Positions 7,693-15,021 of a stretch of 40,668 bases of DNA are shown piece by piece. Location of the stretch: the NCBI GenBank assembly GCA_009781185.1, contig WQYP01000018.1:1-40668 (forward strand), given 5' to 3'. This DNA is from Phycisphaerales bacterium (GTDB lineage: Bacteria; Planctomycetota; Phycisphaerae; WQYP01). The stretch's first letter is position 1. Every line of letters starts with the position of its first letter. The notes under the pieces are model-generated. The model saw nothing but the letters and a program-made list of their open reading frames with translations. It had not been told where the DNA came from and ran no database searches. The position numbers and the translations under genes were made by a program.

Positions 7693-8898
7693 TCACACCA
7701 GCATCAACGCATTCGACCCTGCCGGCAGCATCTCACGCCAATCCGTAATCAATCGCTTATAATTCTGCCCCACCCGCCGAATCTGCCGCTGCAGATCGTA
7801 CAGCCCCACCGTATTCACCCGATGCGCATCCTCACGCAGCGTCGTATCCCAATCCATCTGATCCGTCAGGCTGTACCACGTGAACCCCACGATCGGTACC
7901 CCATCCTGCCGCAGACGCAGCATGCAATTCCACTCCTTCCACAACCACTGCACACTCCCATCCACCTCCCACAAATTCGTCTCCGTATGCATCAACGGCA
8001 GCCCGTACCGATCGTAATACTGCTTAGCAATCACGTAATACCCAAAAAACTCTCCACTCGGAATCAGTTCCCCGTTCGGCCGCACTAGGTGCTCATTGGT
8101 CACATAATAATCCGTCCCCATGATGCACCGCGCCTTGAGCGTCTGATCCATGAAATAATCATATTCCGCCGCTCTCATCCCATTCGCCGACAAATACCGA
8201 TACACCTCCGCCGACACATTTTTTGCATAGGTCAGATCTAGTGGAACGAACCGCCGCTGATTCAGAAAATGCGCCCTCTTCATCACCCGTGGCACACTCG
8301 GATGCACATACTCCGAACTTTCACTCTGTATAAACACCGCCTCCGGCACATATTCCAGAATCGCCCGCATCGCCAACACATTCGCCTTGCAAAGATTCAG
8401 CATCGCCCGCACAAACGTCCGATCCGTCATCCCTCGCTCATTCCACCACCCATACAACCCCGAAAACGTCGCGCAAACCAAAATCTCATTCACCGGCGTC
8501 CAGTAATGCGCATCCGGATACCGCTTCGCCATCTCCCCTGCATACTCCGCAAAATACGCTGGGAACTCCTCATTCTGAAAATTCCCCAGCCAGTCCGGCA
8601 CCCCAAAATGACACAAATCCATAATCGGCTGAATCCCCAACCGCCTCATCTCCTCCAGCACATCATCCACCCACATAAAATCATATTTCCCCGCGCCCAA
8701 AAACGTTTTGTAAATTGCCGGCCCCCATCTCAAATAATGAATCCCCAGCTCCGCCACCAATCGCAAATCTTCTTTCCAGTGTTCGTAATGCCCGCACTTC
8801 TCCATCTGATCCACGCGCACCCCGCCCCCCCTTCCAGCAATCACCGGATAACTATTCTCAATCCCCGTAGCAAACATGAACCCCGGCATTGGACTCAT
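7693..8898 (-). CDS. Family 1-like glycoside hydrolase (beta-glycosidase)
   Basis: This 401-residue cytoplasmic-looking TIM-barrel enzyme probably hydrolyses a beta-glycoside with retention. The acid/base motif TPVNE (Glu138) and the likely nucleophile in HTETN (Glu306) occupy the positions expected for family GH1. LRWGPAIYKTF and DLCHFGVPDWL match barrel strands carrying substrate-binding residues. It is somewhat shorter than usual GH1 enzymes (about 450) and lacks their typical C-terminal ENG motif in recognisable form, so assignment to a GH1-related clan A family is safer than a substrate call. The start is ATG at 8898; the ribosome site is weak. Confidence 0.8.
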   Translation of the reverse strand: MSPMPGFMFATGIENSYPVIAGRGGGVRVDQMEKCGHYEHWKEDLRLVAELGIHYLRWGPAIYKTFLGAGKYDFMWVDDVLEEMRRLGIQPIMDLCHFGVPDWLGNFQNEEFPAYFAEYAGEMAKRYPDAHYWTPVNEILVCATFSGLYGWWNERGMTDRTFVRAMLNLCKANVLAMRAILEYVPEAVFIQSESSEYVHPSVPRVMKRAHFLNQRRFVPLDLTYAKNVSAEVYRYLSANGMRAAEYDYFMDQTLKARCIMGTDYYVTNEHLVRPNGELIPSGEFFGYYVIAKQYYDRYGLPLMHTETNLWEVDGSVQWLWKEWNCMLRLRQDGVPIVGFTWYSLTDQMDWDTTLREDAHRVNTVGLYDLQRQIRRVGQNYKRLITDWREMLPAGSNALMLV

Positions 8899-9557
8899 CA
8901 ACTCGCTAACTCAGTCCTTGGCTAATTCGGCGCCGGCCACCACCTCGCCCTGAAATCCTGCGTCGAGAAATCATCCGCTCGTCCCACGCCGCTCGTTACC
9001 GCCGCCTTCTTCTCAACAGGAAAATACCGATGCGTCGCTGAACGCCCCTTTCCCGCATGACAAGGATTCACGAAATCGAAACGATTAACGTCATTTCGTC
9101 GGGGTCGGCCAGTGTGTCGTGCCTCACGCATGAGTACACCTCGGGTATCCAACAAAAATGGTCGCTCCGCTACCAAGCGCAGCGGCAAGTGATACTTCCG
9201 CAAACGATGTACCGGCGTGGCATCGGCGTCCCGCTGATGGGTGCATGCCATGACATGCAAGAATAAAGTGGGGCGGCTCTATGATGGCAGGAAGAGACCG
9301 CCCCGTGGCGTGGTGGCAAAACAGACAATAACCCCATCCCCCCAAAAACGCCCTTTGACATCTCCAATTCGGATCCGAACAGATATGGCTTCAGTTCGAA
9401 CCGCTATTTAACCCACTCTCGCCACGACTGTCGTGGCGACGCTGTTTGTACAACGCTGACTTCGACGTCTTGTTGCATTATTTCGCGTTTTTTCCGCATC
9501 ATTTGCAACTTCTGCTCCAACCATCACTTTCGTTGGTCTCTCCCTTATAATATCAGG
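8899..9557. other. Long intergenic region
   Basis: About 660 bases separate two divergent genes. An open frame at 8922-9260 (minus) has no ribosome site and no recognisable domain and is not called. The stretch 9480-9557 is AT-richer, with TATAAT at 9545-9550 just before the ATG at 9558, and probably holds promoter elements for the ferritin-like gene. No tRNA or riboswitch structure was recognised. Confidence 0.4.
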
Positions 9558-10076
9558 ATGGGCAAGAAATTCTCGACTGCCGACCTCTCTAAAATCAGCG
9601 ACGACAAAGCTCTGGCCATCGCTGCCTTTGGCGAATCCGTCGCCGCTTACCGCTACATCGTCCTCTCCGAAAAAACCCGCGACCCTCGTCTCCGTGATTC
9701 CTTCGAGCAGATGGCCAAGGACCAGCGTCTCCAACGCGACCGCCTCCAATCCATCCTCCAGCATCTCGCCCCCGCCGCCGGCTACTACCTCTCGCAGGAC
9801 GACAAACTCACCGTCTGCGTCGGCCCGCGTCTCGTCGATGCGCGCGACGACGCTCGTTTCGACGAAGCCATGAAGCTCGTGATCGCCTCCGAAAAGCGAT
9901 CCGCCAGTTTCTATCTCCGCTACACTCCTTTCGCGCAGGACCCTCAAGTCAAATCCATTTTCACTGAGCTCGCTGCCGCCGGCATCACCCAGGTCCAGCG
10001 TCTCCGCTTACTCCTCCAGGAAGCCGGCAAACCCATCGCCGAACCCTGCCCCGTCACCCAATTTCGCATGGCTTAG
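9558..10076 (+). CDS. Ferritin-like four-helix protein with degenerate metal ligands
   Basis: The 172-residue, strongly helical protein follows the rubrerythrin/ferritin-like pattern. Glu26 on helix 1 is kept in GESVAAYRY, and Glu112 on helix 3 in ASEKRSASFYLRYT. The two ExxH ligand pairs are changed: where MAxDExxH is expected it has MAKDQRLQ (Gln56, Gln59), and where LAxxExxH is expected it has LAAAGITQ (Gly142, Gln145). A canonical di-iron site is therefore unlikely. The protein may be a structural or regulatory relative of rubrerythrin. It stands alone, with the gene after it on the opposite strand. Confidence 0.7.
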   Translation: MGKKFSTADLSKISDDKALAIAAFGESVAAYRYIVLSEKTRDPRLRDSFEQMAKDQRLQRDRLQSILQHLAPAAGYYLSQDDKLTVCVGPRLVDARDDARFDEAMKLVIASEKRSASFYLRYTPFAQDPQVKSIFTELAAAGITQVQRLRLLLQEAGKPIAEPCPVTQFRMA

Positions 10077-10079
10077 ATC

Positions 10080-10135
10080 CATTTCTGTCTGTTTCTGTTT
10101 GTTTTTGTCTATTTTTGTCTGTGTTTGTCTGCGAC
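10080..10135. repeat. Single arm of an iterated-word repeat (TTTGTCTG type)
   Basis: The words TTTCTGTC, TTTGTCTA and TTTGTCTG are repeated over about 55 bases. No complementary arm was found nearby. The flavoprotein gene that runs leftwards ends inside it: its stop codon (10109-10111) and its last residues, DKHRQK, are encoded by the repeated words. Confidence 0.65.
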
Positions 10136-11515
10136 TAATTCGTTCGCCATCGCCGCCCCTGCCAACGCTCCCGTCGCAAACGCTAATTGCAGGTTATATC
10201 CTCCCGAAGGCCCTGTCAGGTCCAACACTTCGCCGACCAGATACAGGCTCGGTGTGATCTTCGACTGCATCGTATGCGGATCCACTTCGCCAAGCGTCAC
10301 GCCGCCCGCCGTCACCATCGCCTCCTGGAATCCGCGAGTTCCGCAAATCGTGAATCGCGACTGTTTGATCCGTTCGACAAGGCGGTGCATTTGCGCTGCC
10401 GCCAGCGACGCGCAGCTCTGATCAAGTGGAATTTTTTCCAGCTCCAGCCATTTTTCCGCCAGCCGCTGCGGCAACGCAAAATCTCGCCCATCCATTTCCG
10501 AGAACATCTTCCGCAGCAACTTCTTCCCCAGTTTCTGCTGCCACTCCCGCATCATCCGATGCAACTCTTCATGCGAACACCGCGGCAAGAAATCAATCCC
10601 CAACGGCGCCGTCGTCGAACTCTCCAACAACTCCGCAAAGATTTCCGACGGATTCAAAATCGCCGGCCCTGAAAGTCCAAAATGTGTAAACAACATATCT
10701 CCCTTACTCATGCGATCTGCTCGTACCGACTTTTTATGCGGCGGCAGCATCACCTCCACCTCCGGCACCGCCAATCCCTGTAGCGACTTGGGCCACTTCT
10801 CCTGCGTCAGCAATCCCACGATTGCCGGCCGTGGCGTGACGATCGAATGGCCAAGCGCCCTCGCGAAGCGATACCCATCGCCGGTGGTGCCCATCCGCGG
10901 ATACGACATTCCGCCGACGGCCAGCAGGAGCGTCTTGGCCGTGTGCGTCTGCCCATTTGCCATCACAAGCTCAAAAAACACAGAGGGCACCGAAGACACA
11001 GAGAGCACAGAGGTTTTTATTTTTATTTTTATTTTTACTGTTGTCTCTGTGTTCTCGGTGCTCTCAGTGTTTTCTATACGTTGAATTGCCGTGACAGCGC
11101 CCGCCATCCCGGTGATGATTTCGATCCCCAGCTCCCGAATATTCCGCAGTAGTGCCTCGACGATCGACTTCGCCTGATTCGAATTCGGATAAATCTTCCC
11201 GCCGGTCTCTTCATGTGAGGGAACGCCACGGGCCGTGAAGAAATTTTGTAATTTTTTATTATCCATATGTCGCAGTGCCGGCGTAAGGAAGCGTCCATTG
11301 CGTCCGAACTGGCGAATCAAGAAATCAATCGGCCCGGCGTTGGTGAAGTTGCAGCGCCCGCCGCCACAGACGAGGACCTTGGCGCCGGGCTGGGTGTTTT
11401 TTTCGAAGATCGCGATGCGTGGGGAAATAGTGGCATGGCGACAAGCTTCGCCAGCGAAGACCGCGGCCATCATCCCCGCCGCCCCGGCTCCAAGAATTGC
11501 CAAGTCGTAGTGCAT
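10109..11515 (-). CDS. BaiN/HI0933-family FAD-dependent oxidoreductase with repeat insertion
   Basis: This 468-residue flavoprotein has an N-terminal GAGAAGMMAAVFA dinucleotide motif (residues 9-21), then GAKVLVCGGGRCNFTN (about 44-59), SYPRMGTTGDGYRFA, a C-terminal TAGGVTLGEVDP, and GEVLDLTGPSGGYNLQLAFATGALAG. All are typical of the HI0933/BaiN family, whose members reduce double bonds or remain uncharacterised. About 35 residues at roughly 146-180 (ENTESTENTETTVKIKIK...) are the in-frame translation of an iterated-word palindrome. Without it the protein has the usual family length of about 400-430. Its C-terminus also runs into a repeat. The start at 11515 is the ATG just before the FAD motif. 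Confidence 0.9.
   Translation of the reverse strand: MHYDLAILGAGAAGMMAAVFAGEACRHATISPRIAIFEKNTQPGAKVLVCGGGRCNFTNAGPIDFLIRQFGRNGRFLTPALRHMDNKKLQNFFTARGVPSHEETGGKIYPNSNQAKSIVEALLRNIRELGIEIITGMAGAVTAIQRIENTESTENTETTVKIKIKIKTSVLSVSSVPSVFFELVMANGQTHTAKTLLLAVGGMSYPRMGTTGDGYRFARALGHSIVTPRPAIVGLLTQEKWPKSLQGLAVPEVEVMLPPHKKSVRADRMSKGDMLFTHFGLSGPAILNPSEIFAELLESSTTAPLGIDFLPRCSHEELHRMMREWQQKLGKKLLRKMFSEMDGRDFALPQRLAEKWLELEKIPLDQSCASLAAAQMHRLVERIKQSRFTICGTRGFQEAMVTAGGVTLGEVDPHTMQSKITPSLYLVGEVLDLTGPSGGYNLQLAFATGALAGAAMANELVADKHRQK
10973..11078. repeat. Iterated-word palindrome inserted in frame in a flavoprotein gene
   Basis: The left arm (about 10974-11013) iterates ACACAGAGGGCACCGAAG and GACACAGAGAGCACAGAGG. 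The right arm (about 11042-11076) carries CTCTGTGTTCTCGGTGCTCTC and AGTGTTTT. The core is a (TTTTTA)n run encoding a Lys/Ile alternation on the minus strand. There is no stop codon in the reading frame of the host gene, and frame is kept on both sides. Confidence 0.85.
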
Positions 11516-11589
11516 GTGAGATAGGCTCCATGGCTCCAGTTACCAGCGTGTGAAAGCAACGAGAAGCAAGATGCTGTGTTGAAAAGAGG

Positions 11590-11670
11590 CATAGTCCGCG
11601 ACGCCGCAAGCGTTTTCGATGCCCTGGTGCGAGAGCGGTGTCCGAGCGGCATGCAAGCATGCCGGCTAAA
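11590..11670. repeat. Partial copy of the CGCCGCAAGCGTTTTCG element plus GGCATGC hairpin
   Basis: The stretch GTCCGCGACGCCGCAAGCG followed by TTTTCGATGCC matches the left part of the elements at 25096 and 38166. It is followed by a perfect small hairpin, GGCATGC-AA-GCATGCC (11648-11663). The space between the flavoprotein gene and the membrane protein gene holds nothing else recognisable. Confidence 0.65.
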
Positions 11671-11706
11671 TAGATGTTTGCAACACGGCAAGAAGCAAGA
11701 TAACGC

Positions 11707-12030
11707 TCACGAACAGCAAAAAAGCACGCTGTAAATAATACCTGTCAAAGCCATCCACCTGCCGCGAAACGGTTGATTCCACTCGCGCGATGTATAGGCG
11801 AGAGCCCCGATGCCAAAGATCAGTGAAGCCAGTGCTCCGACCAGTATGAGAAGTATCGATACGATGAGCACGCTCTCAGGAATGCTCCTGGCAGTCGTGG
11901 CGGACAATGGCAATAAAACAGCAAATAGCGAAATTGCCGCGCAAGTGACAGACGCGATTGCCAGACCACTGTAGTGTTGCTGTTCCGGTGGCGCATACTC
12001 CAGGAACGTTTGTTGGGCATGATCCTTCAT
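11707..12030 (-). CDS. Small three-helix membrane protein
   Basis: This 107-residue hypothetical protein has hydrophobic stretches at about residues 22-42, 52-75 and 90-105. The soluble N-terminus is short and polar (EYAPPEQQHYSG). The layout resembles DUF4190-type small membrane proteins, but no diagnostic motif supports a firm assignment. AGAGGT five bases before the ATG supports the start. It follows the thioesterase gene on the same strand with a gap of about 80 bases. Confidence 0.6.
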   Translation of the reverse strand: MKDHAQQTFLEYAPPEQQHYSGLAIASVTCAAISLFAVLLPLSATTARSIPESVLIVSILLILVGALASLIFGIGALAYTSREWNQPFRGRWMALTGIIYSVLFCCS

Positions 12031-12087
12031 GCGAGACCTCTGATGAACCGCGGCGCCACGCCGTGAAAATGGAAAGAAATCGGAAGC

Positions 12088-12114
12088 GTGTCCCGGCTAA
12101 AGCCGGGGCTATAT
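12088..12114. repeat. CCCGGCTAAAGCCGGGG hairpin repeat at a gene end
   Basis: The inverted repeat CCCGGC-TAAA-GCCGGG is followed by GCTATATGGG. The reverse strand supplies the TAG stop codon (12109-12111) and the last codon or two of the thioesterase gene. The hairpin has no T-run. Confidence 0.6.
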
Positions 12115-12534
12115 GGGTGAATCCGTTTCATTTGCTGCATACGTTCCGCCGAGAAACGCCGGGATCGGCTGCACTTCGCCCTGCTTCGTGATGCATGCGA
12201 TCGTGCTCTCCGCCGTGCAGAGCAGTTCCTTTGTTGCCACGTTGTATATCTCGTAGGCATGGTCGATCCGCACGTGCGTCTGCTTGATGATCTTTGTTGT
12301 CAGTTCCAGTTCATCGTCGTAGCGGGCCGGGCGTTTGTAGTTCACCGTCATCTTTGTGACCACGAACAGTACGTTTCGCTCCTCAAGCTCTCTGTAACTC
12401 ACCCCCGAGAGCCGCAGCAGTTCCGTCCGTCCCATCTCGAAGAACGGCAGATAGTGCGAGTGATGCAAATAGCCCATCGGATCGCATTCCACATAGCGGA
12501 CGCGGAAAGTGAGCTTGGCTTGGCAGTGAGTCAT
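12109..12534 (-). CDS. YbgC/FadM-type acyl-CoA thioesterase
   Basis: This 141-residue single hot-dog-fold enzyme probably hydrolyses acyl-CoA thioesters. The family signature is complete at the N-terminus: RVRYVECDPMGYLHHSHYL with catalytic Asp18, then FFEMGRTELLR. The core strand pattern NYKRPARYDDELEL follows. AGGAG at a good distance supports the ATG at 12534. The gene lies eight bases after a glutaredoxin-like gene on the same strand and is probably co-transcribed with it. The last residues (about SPI) and the stop are encoded by a hairpin repeat, so the native C-terminus may have been replaced. Confidence 0.9.
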   Translation of the reverse strand: MTHCQAKLTFRVRYVECDPMGYLHHSHYLPFFEMGRTELLRLSGVSYRELEERNVLFVVTKMTVNYKRPARYDDELELTTKIIKQTHVRIDHAYEIYNVATKELLCTAESTIACITKQGEVQPIPAFLGGTYAANETDSPI

Positions 12535-12542
12535 TGTCGCTC

Positions 12543-12809
12543 CTAGGAGGTATACCCGATGATCCGCTCGCCGGGCTCATCGGCAAAGAATTGCAGGAGT
12601 TTTTGCGCGTCGATCGTTTGCCGGAATCGCTCGACTCCATCGATCAGGATCACCGGAGCGTCGTTGCGATATTTCTCGAGCAGATCCTGGTCTTTGGTAA
12701 TATCAACCATCTCCATAATCAGCGGGACCCGGACCACCTTGCGAATCGCCTCGGCGACCTGAGCGCACCGCTGGCAGCCGGGCATGGCCATGATCGTGAT
12801 TTTGTGCAT
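12543..12809 (-). CDS. Glutaredoxin-like thiol-disulfide protein (CQRC)
   Basis: This 88-residue thioredoxin-fold protein has the redox motif MPGCQRC (Cys12 and Cys15), the cis-proline stretch NDAPVILIDGVERFR, and a C-terminal helix. It resembles DUF836/glutaredoxin family proteins. The partner and the reductant are unknown. The start has a strong AGGAGGT four bases before the ATG. It leads a two-gene unit with the YbgC-type thioesterase. Confidence 0.85.
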   Translation of the reverse strand: MHKITIMAMPGCQRCAQVAEAIRKVVRVPLIMEMVDITKDQDLLEKYRNDAPVILIDGVERFRQTIDAQKLLQFFADEPGERIIGYTS

Positions 12810-12920
12810 GCGGACCTCCTGAGGCCATTCTATCCCAATCGTCGGGTGCGTGACATGTTTTGCAGAACGAGCGTTGATCTTCGATCAACGGCTAAGCTCT
12901 CAATGACACGACTCTTTCCA

Positions 12921-12976
12921 AAAAGCCCCACGTTGCCATGCGGGGCTCCACCCCGCAAAGCGGGGTCGCTACGTGC
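12921..12976. repeat. GCATGGCAA-type double hairpin repeat
   Basis: AAGCCCCACGTTGCCATGCG followed by GGGCTCC forms one hairpin, and ACCCCGCAAAGCGGGGT forms a second immediately after. The second hairpin recurs at about 18415-18432, and the first recurs in variants at 14885, 16743, 25150 and 38225. Confidence 0.75.
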
Positions 12977-12993
12977 ATTTTGTGTCACGCATC

Positions 12994-13062
12994 CCAATCA
13001 GCGGAGCCGCAATTGTCAGATTGCGAAATAATCACTGCAATCTTACGATTGCGGTTCTGATT
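12994..13062. repeat. AT-rich diverged relative of the SRDREGA-type palindrome
   Basis: ATCAGCGGAGCCGCAATTG followed by TCAGATTGCG pairs with TGCAATCTTACGATTGCGG followed by TTCTGAT. The spacing and the GAGCCGC...GCGGTTCTGAT frame match the GC-rich palindromes, but the GACCG/GGGAGCG blocks are replaced by AAT(T/C)G/GATTGCG. It lies directly before the ribosome site of the lyase gene. Confidence 0.6.
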
Positions 13063-13076
13063 TATGGAGAACTCTT

Positions 13077-14849
13077 ATGCGGCAGCACGATGTTCTTGAG
13101 CAGCTTCAGCAACGGGCCCAGCGTTATGCCGGACGGCGGCGACTTGTCGTCGATTATTACCGTATTCGTCGGCGGGTCGCTTATCCCTGGCCGCTGACGG
13201 AGTTGCCGCTGGTGCAGTTCAAAGCGTCGGGGCTGGAGAGTTATCCGTGGCACACCTGGTTCGCATGGTCGGTGGAGGAGCGGATCAACGCCTTGGGCTG
13301 GGCGGCGGAACTTGGCGGGGATCAGGCTCTGCGGCAGCGTTGCCGCGAAGAAATTGCCAGCATCGCACGCTGGCCAACGCACATTTCAGGGGCACCGCTG
13401 GACCTCTGTTTTGGCCATCTCATGCGAATGCTGGTGATGGCGAGGCGAAACTGGTCCTGGCTCGGCGCATCGGTGCAGGCGGAAATTTTCGCAGCTTGCA
13501 GGCGGGCCGTGGAGCAAAAGCGTGTCTGGATGGCGGAGAATCTGCCGAAGTTCCAGACCGCCGAAGCGATTCTCGCTGCCGACAATCCGGACTATCTCAC
13601 ACGGAACATTCCGTTGATCGGCGCCATCGCGCTGACGATGGCAGCGTATGAAATCCAAGACCCGTCCGCCGAAGCAATGCGGAATCATGTGCTCGCGTTT
13701 TTACGTGCCCGTCTGGACCTGCTGGGCAGAGGCTCCTCTGAAGATGTCGCTTACGATGGTTACGTGCTTGATTTCTTTGCGGACTTGGTACCGCTGCTGC
13801 CGGTGCAGGAGCGGGAGGCCATTCTCGAACATCCCGGCATCCGCGAGACACTGGCGATGAGCTGGCAGCTTGCTGCGCCGGGCGAGGTGCTCAACGTCGC
13901 CAATCTGGGCGACACCGAACCGCAGGAGATGCCCTTTCACGCTTCGGCGCATGCGAAGTTCGCCGCGATGCTCAAGCTGGCGGAGAGTTCCTGGTATCTG
14001 TCGCGTGTCCGTCTCGATTGGCTGCGGTCTGAAGCGCTGGGCTATCTCTACCACCTGCCGGGAACACCGGCGCAAGAGCCCGCCGAAAAGGTTGCCACCG
14101 GTCCTTACGGCATCACACTCCGCACTGGCTGGAGTGCTGACGATACCGCGGTGGCCATCGGTGCTCCGCGTGGCGGCATGGGACATCTGCACTGTGACGG
14201 CGGCTCGATTCTCATCGGCCGCGGCGGGACCTGGCTTATCGCTGACCCCGGTTACCAGCAATACCTGCCAACCCGCGAGCGCGAGTTCACCCTCGGCCCA
14301 AGCGCCCACAATGCCCCCGTCATCAACGGGCATAGCCAGGATCGCCGCAATACCAAAATCCTCTCTGCTGACACCTCCCCTACCCATATCCGGCACGTTC
14401 TGCTCGATCTGACTAACAGTTACCCTGCCGCCGCAAACATCACTGCTGTCCGCCGTCATGTGTGGCTTCTTCCCGACGGTACGGTCGTTTTGTGTGACGA
14501 CATCGCCGCCGCCGACCTCCAGAAGATCGCTTACACCTTCCACGGCATCCCCGGCGCGAGCTGGTGGGCTCAGGATCAAAAAGCCGTCATCTATTATCAA
14601 GGCGCCGAACTCTGGATAGCTTCGCCCACTGCCCCTCTCCCAATCACCCAGCAAAATATCACTCGTCTCCGCGGCTCTCGCGGGCACGAATCCCTTGTCA
14701 CCGAACTCACTCCCTCCCCCGCCTCTCCCACCTTACCTACCACCTGCTGGTGGCTATTCAATATCGGCCCTGCTCCCATCGTCTACACTGCCACCGCGGA
14801 TTCCCTCAGCGTCGGCAGTGTCACGCTCACCACTCCATCACGAACGTGA
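13077..14849 (+). CDS. Heparinase II/III-family polysaccharide lyase-like protein
   Basis: This 590-residue protein is predicted to be a polysaccharide lyase or a relative. The N-terminal half (to about 310) is alpha-helical and toroid-like, as in alginate or heparin lyases. The C-terminal half carries the family signature GHLHCDGGSILI (about 369-380), ADPGYQQY and SAHNAPVINGHSQ (about 410). Beta strands follow with RRHVWLLPDGTVVLCDDI. His372 and Asp374 belong to the expected active-site or metal region. No signal peptide is visible, so it may act on imported oligosaccharides. GGAGA upstream supports the start. It is not flanked by transport genes, so the substrate is open. Confidence 0.8.
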   Translation: MRQHDVLEQLQQRAQRYAGRRRLVVDYYRIRRRVAYPWPLTELPLVQFKASGLESYPWHTWFAWSVEERINALGWAAELGGDQALRQRCREEIASIARWPTHISGAPLDLCFGHLMRMLVMARRNWSWLGASVQAEIFAACRRAVEQKRVWMAENLPKFQTAEAILAADNPDYLTRNIPLIGAIALTMAAYEIQDPSAEAMRNHVLAFLRARLDLLGRGSSEDVAYDGYVLDFFADLVPLLPVQEREAILEHPGIRETLAMSWQLAAPGEVLNVANLGDTEPQEMPFHASAHAKFAAMLKLAESSWYLSRVRLDWLRSEALGYLYHLPGTPAQEPAEKVATGPYGITLRTGWSADDTAVAIGAPRGGMGHLHCDGGSILIGRGGTWLIADPGYQQYLPTREREFTLGPSAHNAPVINGHSQDRRNTKILSADTSPTHIRHVLLDLTNSYPAAANITAVRRHVWLLPDGTVVLCDDIAAADLQKIAYTFHGIPGASWWAQDQKAVIYYQGAELWIASPTAPLPITQQNITRLRGSRGHESLVTELTPSPASPTLPTTCWWLFNIGPAPIVYTATADSLSVGSVTLTTPSRT

Positions 14850-14882
14850 CGTCAGTGCGACGTAAGCTTTTTCAGTCGGTGC

Positions 14883-14922
14883 CCTTTGGCAAAGCCCCGC
14901 ATTGCCATGCGAGGCTCCCCTT
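14883..14922. repeat. GCCCCGCATTGCCATGCGAGGC hairpin
   Basis: A single hairpin of the same family as 16743-16771, with one arm base changed. It lies between two rightward genes and has no T-run. Confidence 0.6.
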
Positions 14923-15021
14923 GACGACTATGCCACAAAAGATGGCCACACTCCACTCCTCGCTCTTACGTCGAACGGACGTTAAGATACGCGTCACTTC
15001 ATTACTGTGGTAAGGAACAAG

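Noticed and set aside
8922..9260. 112-codon frame on the minus strand in the long intergenic region
   Set aside because: It has no ribosome binding site, no recognisable domain and a His/Arg-rich composition; the frame is likely chance in GC-rich DNA.
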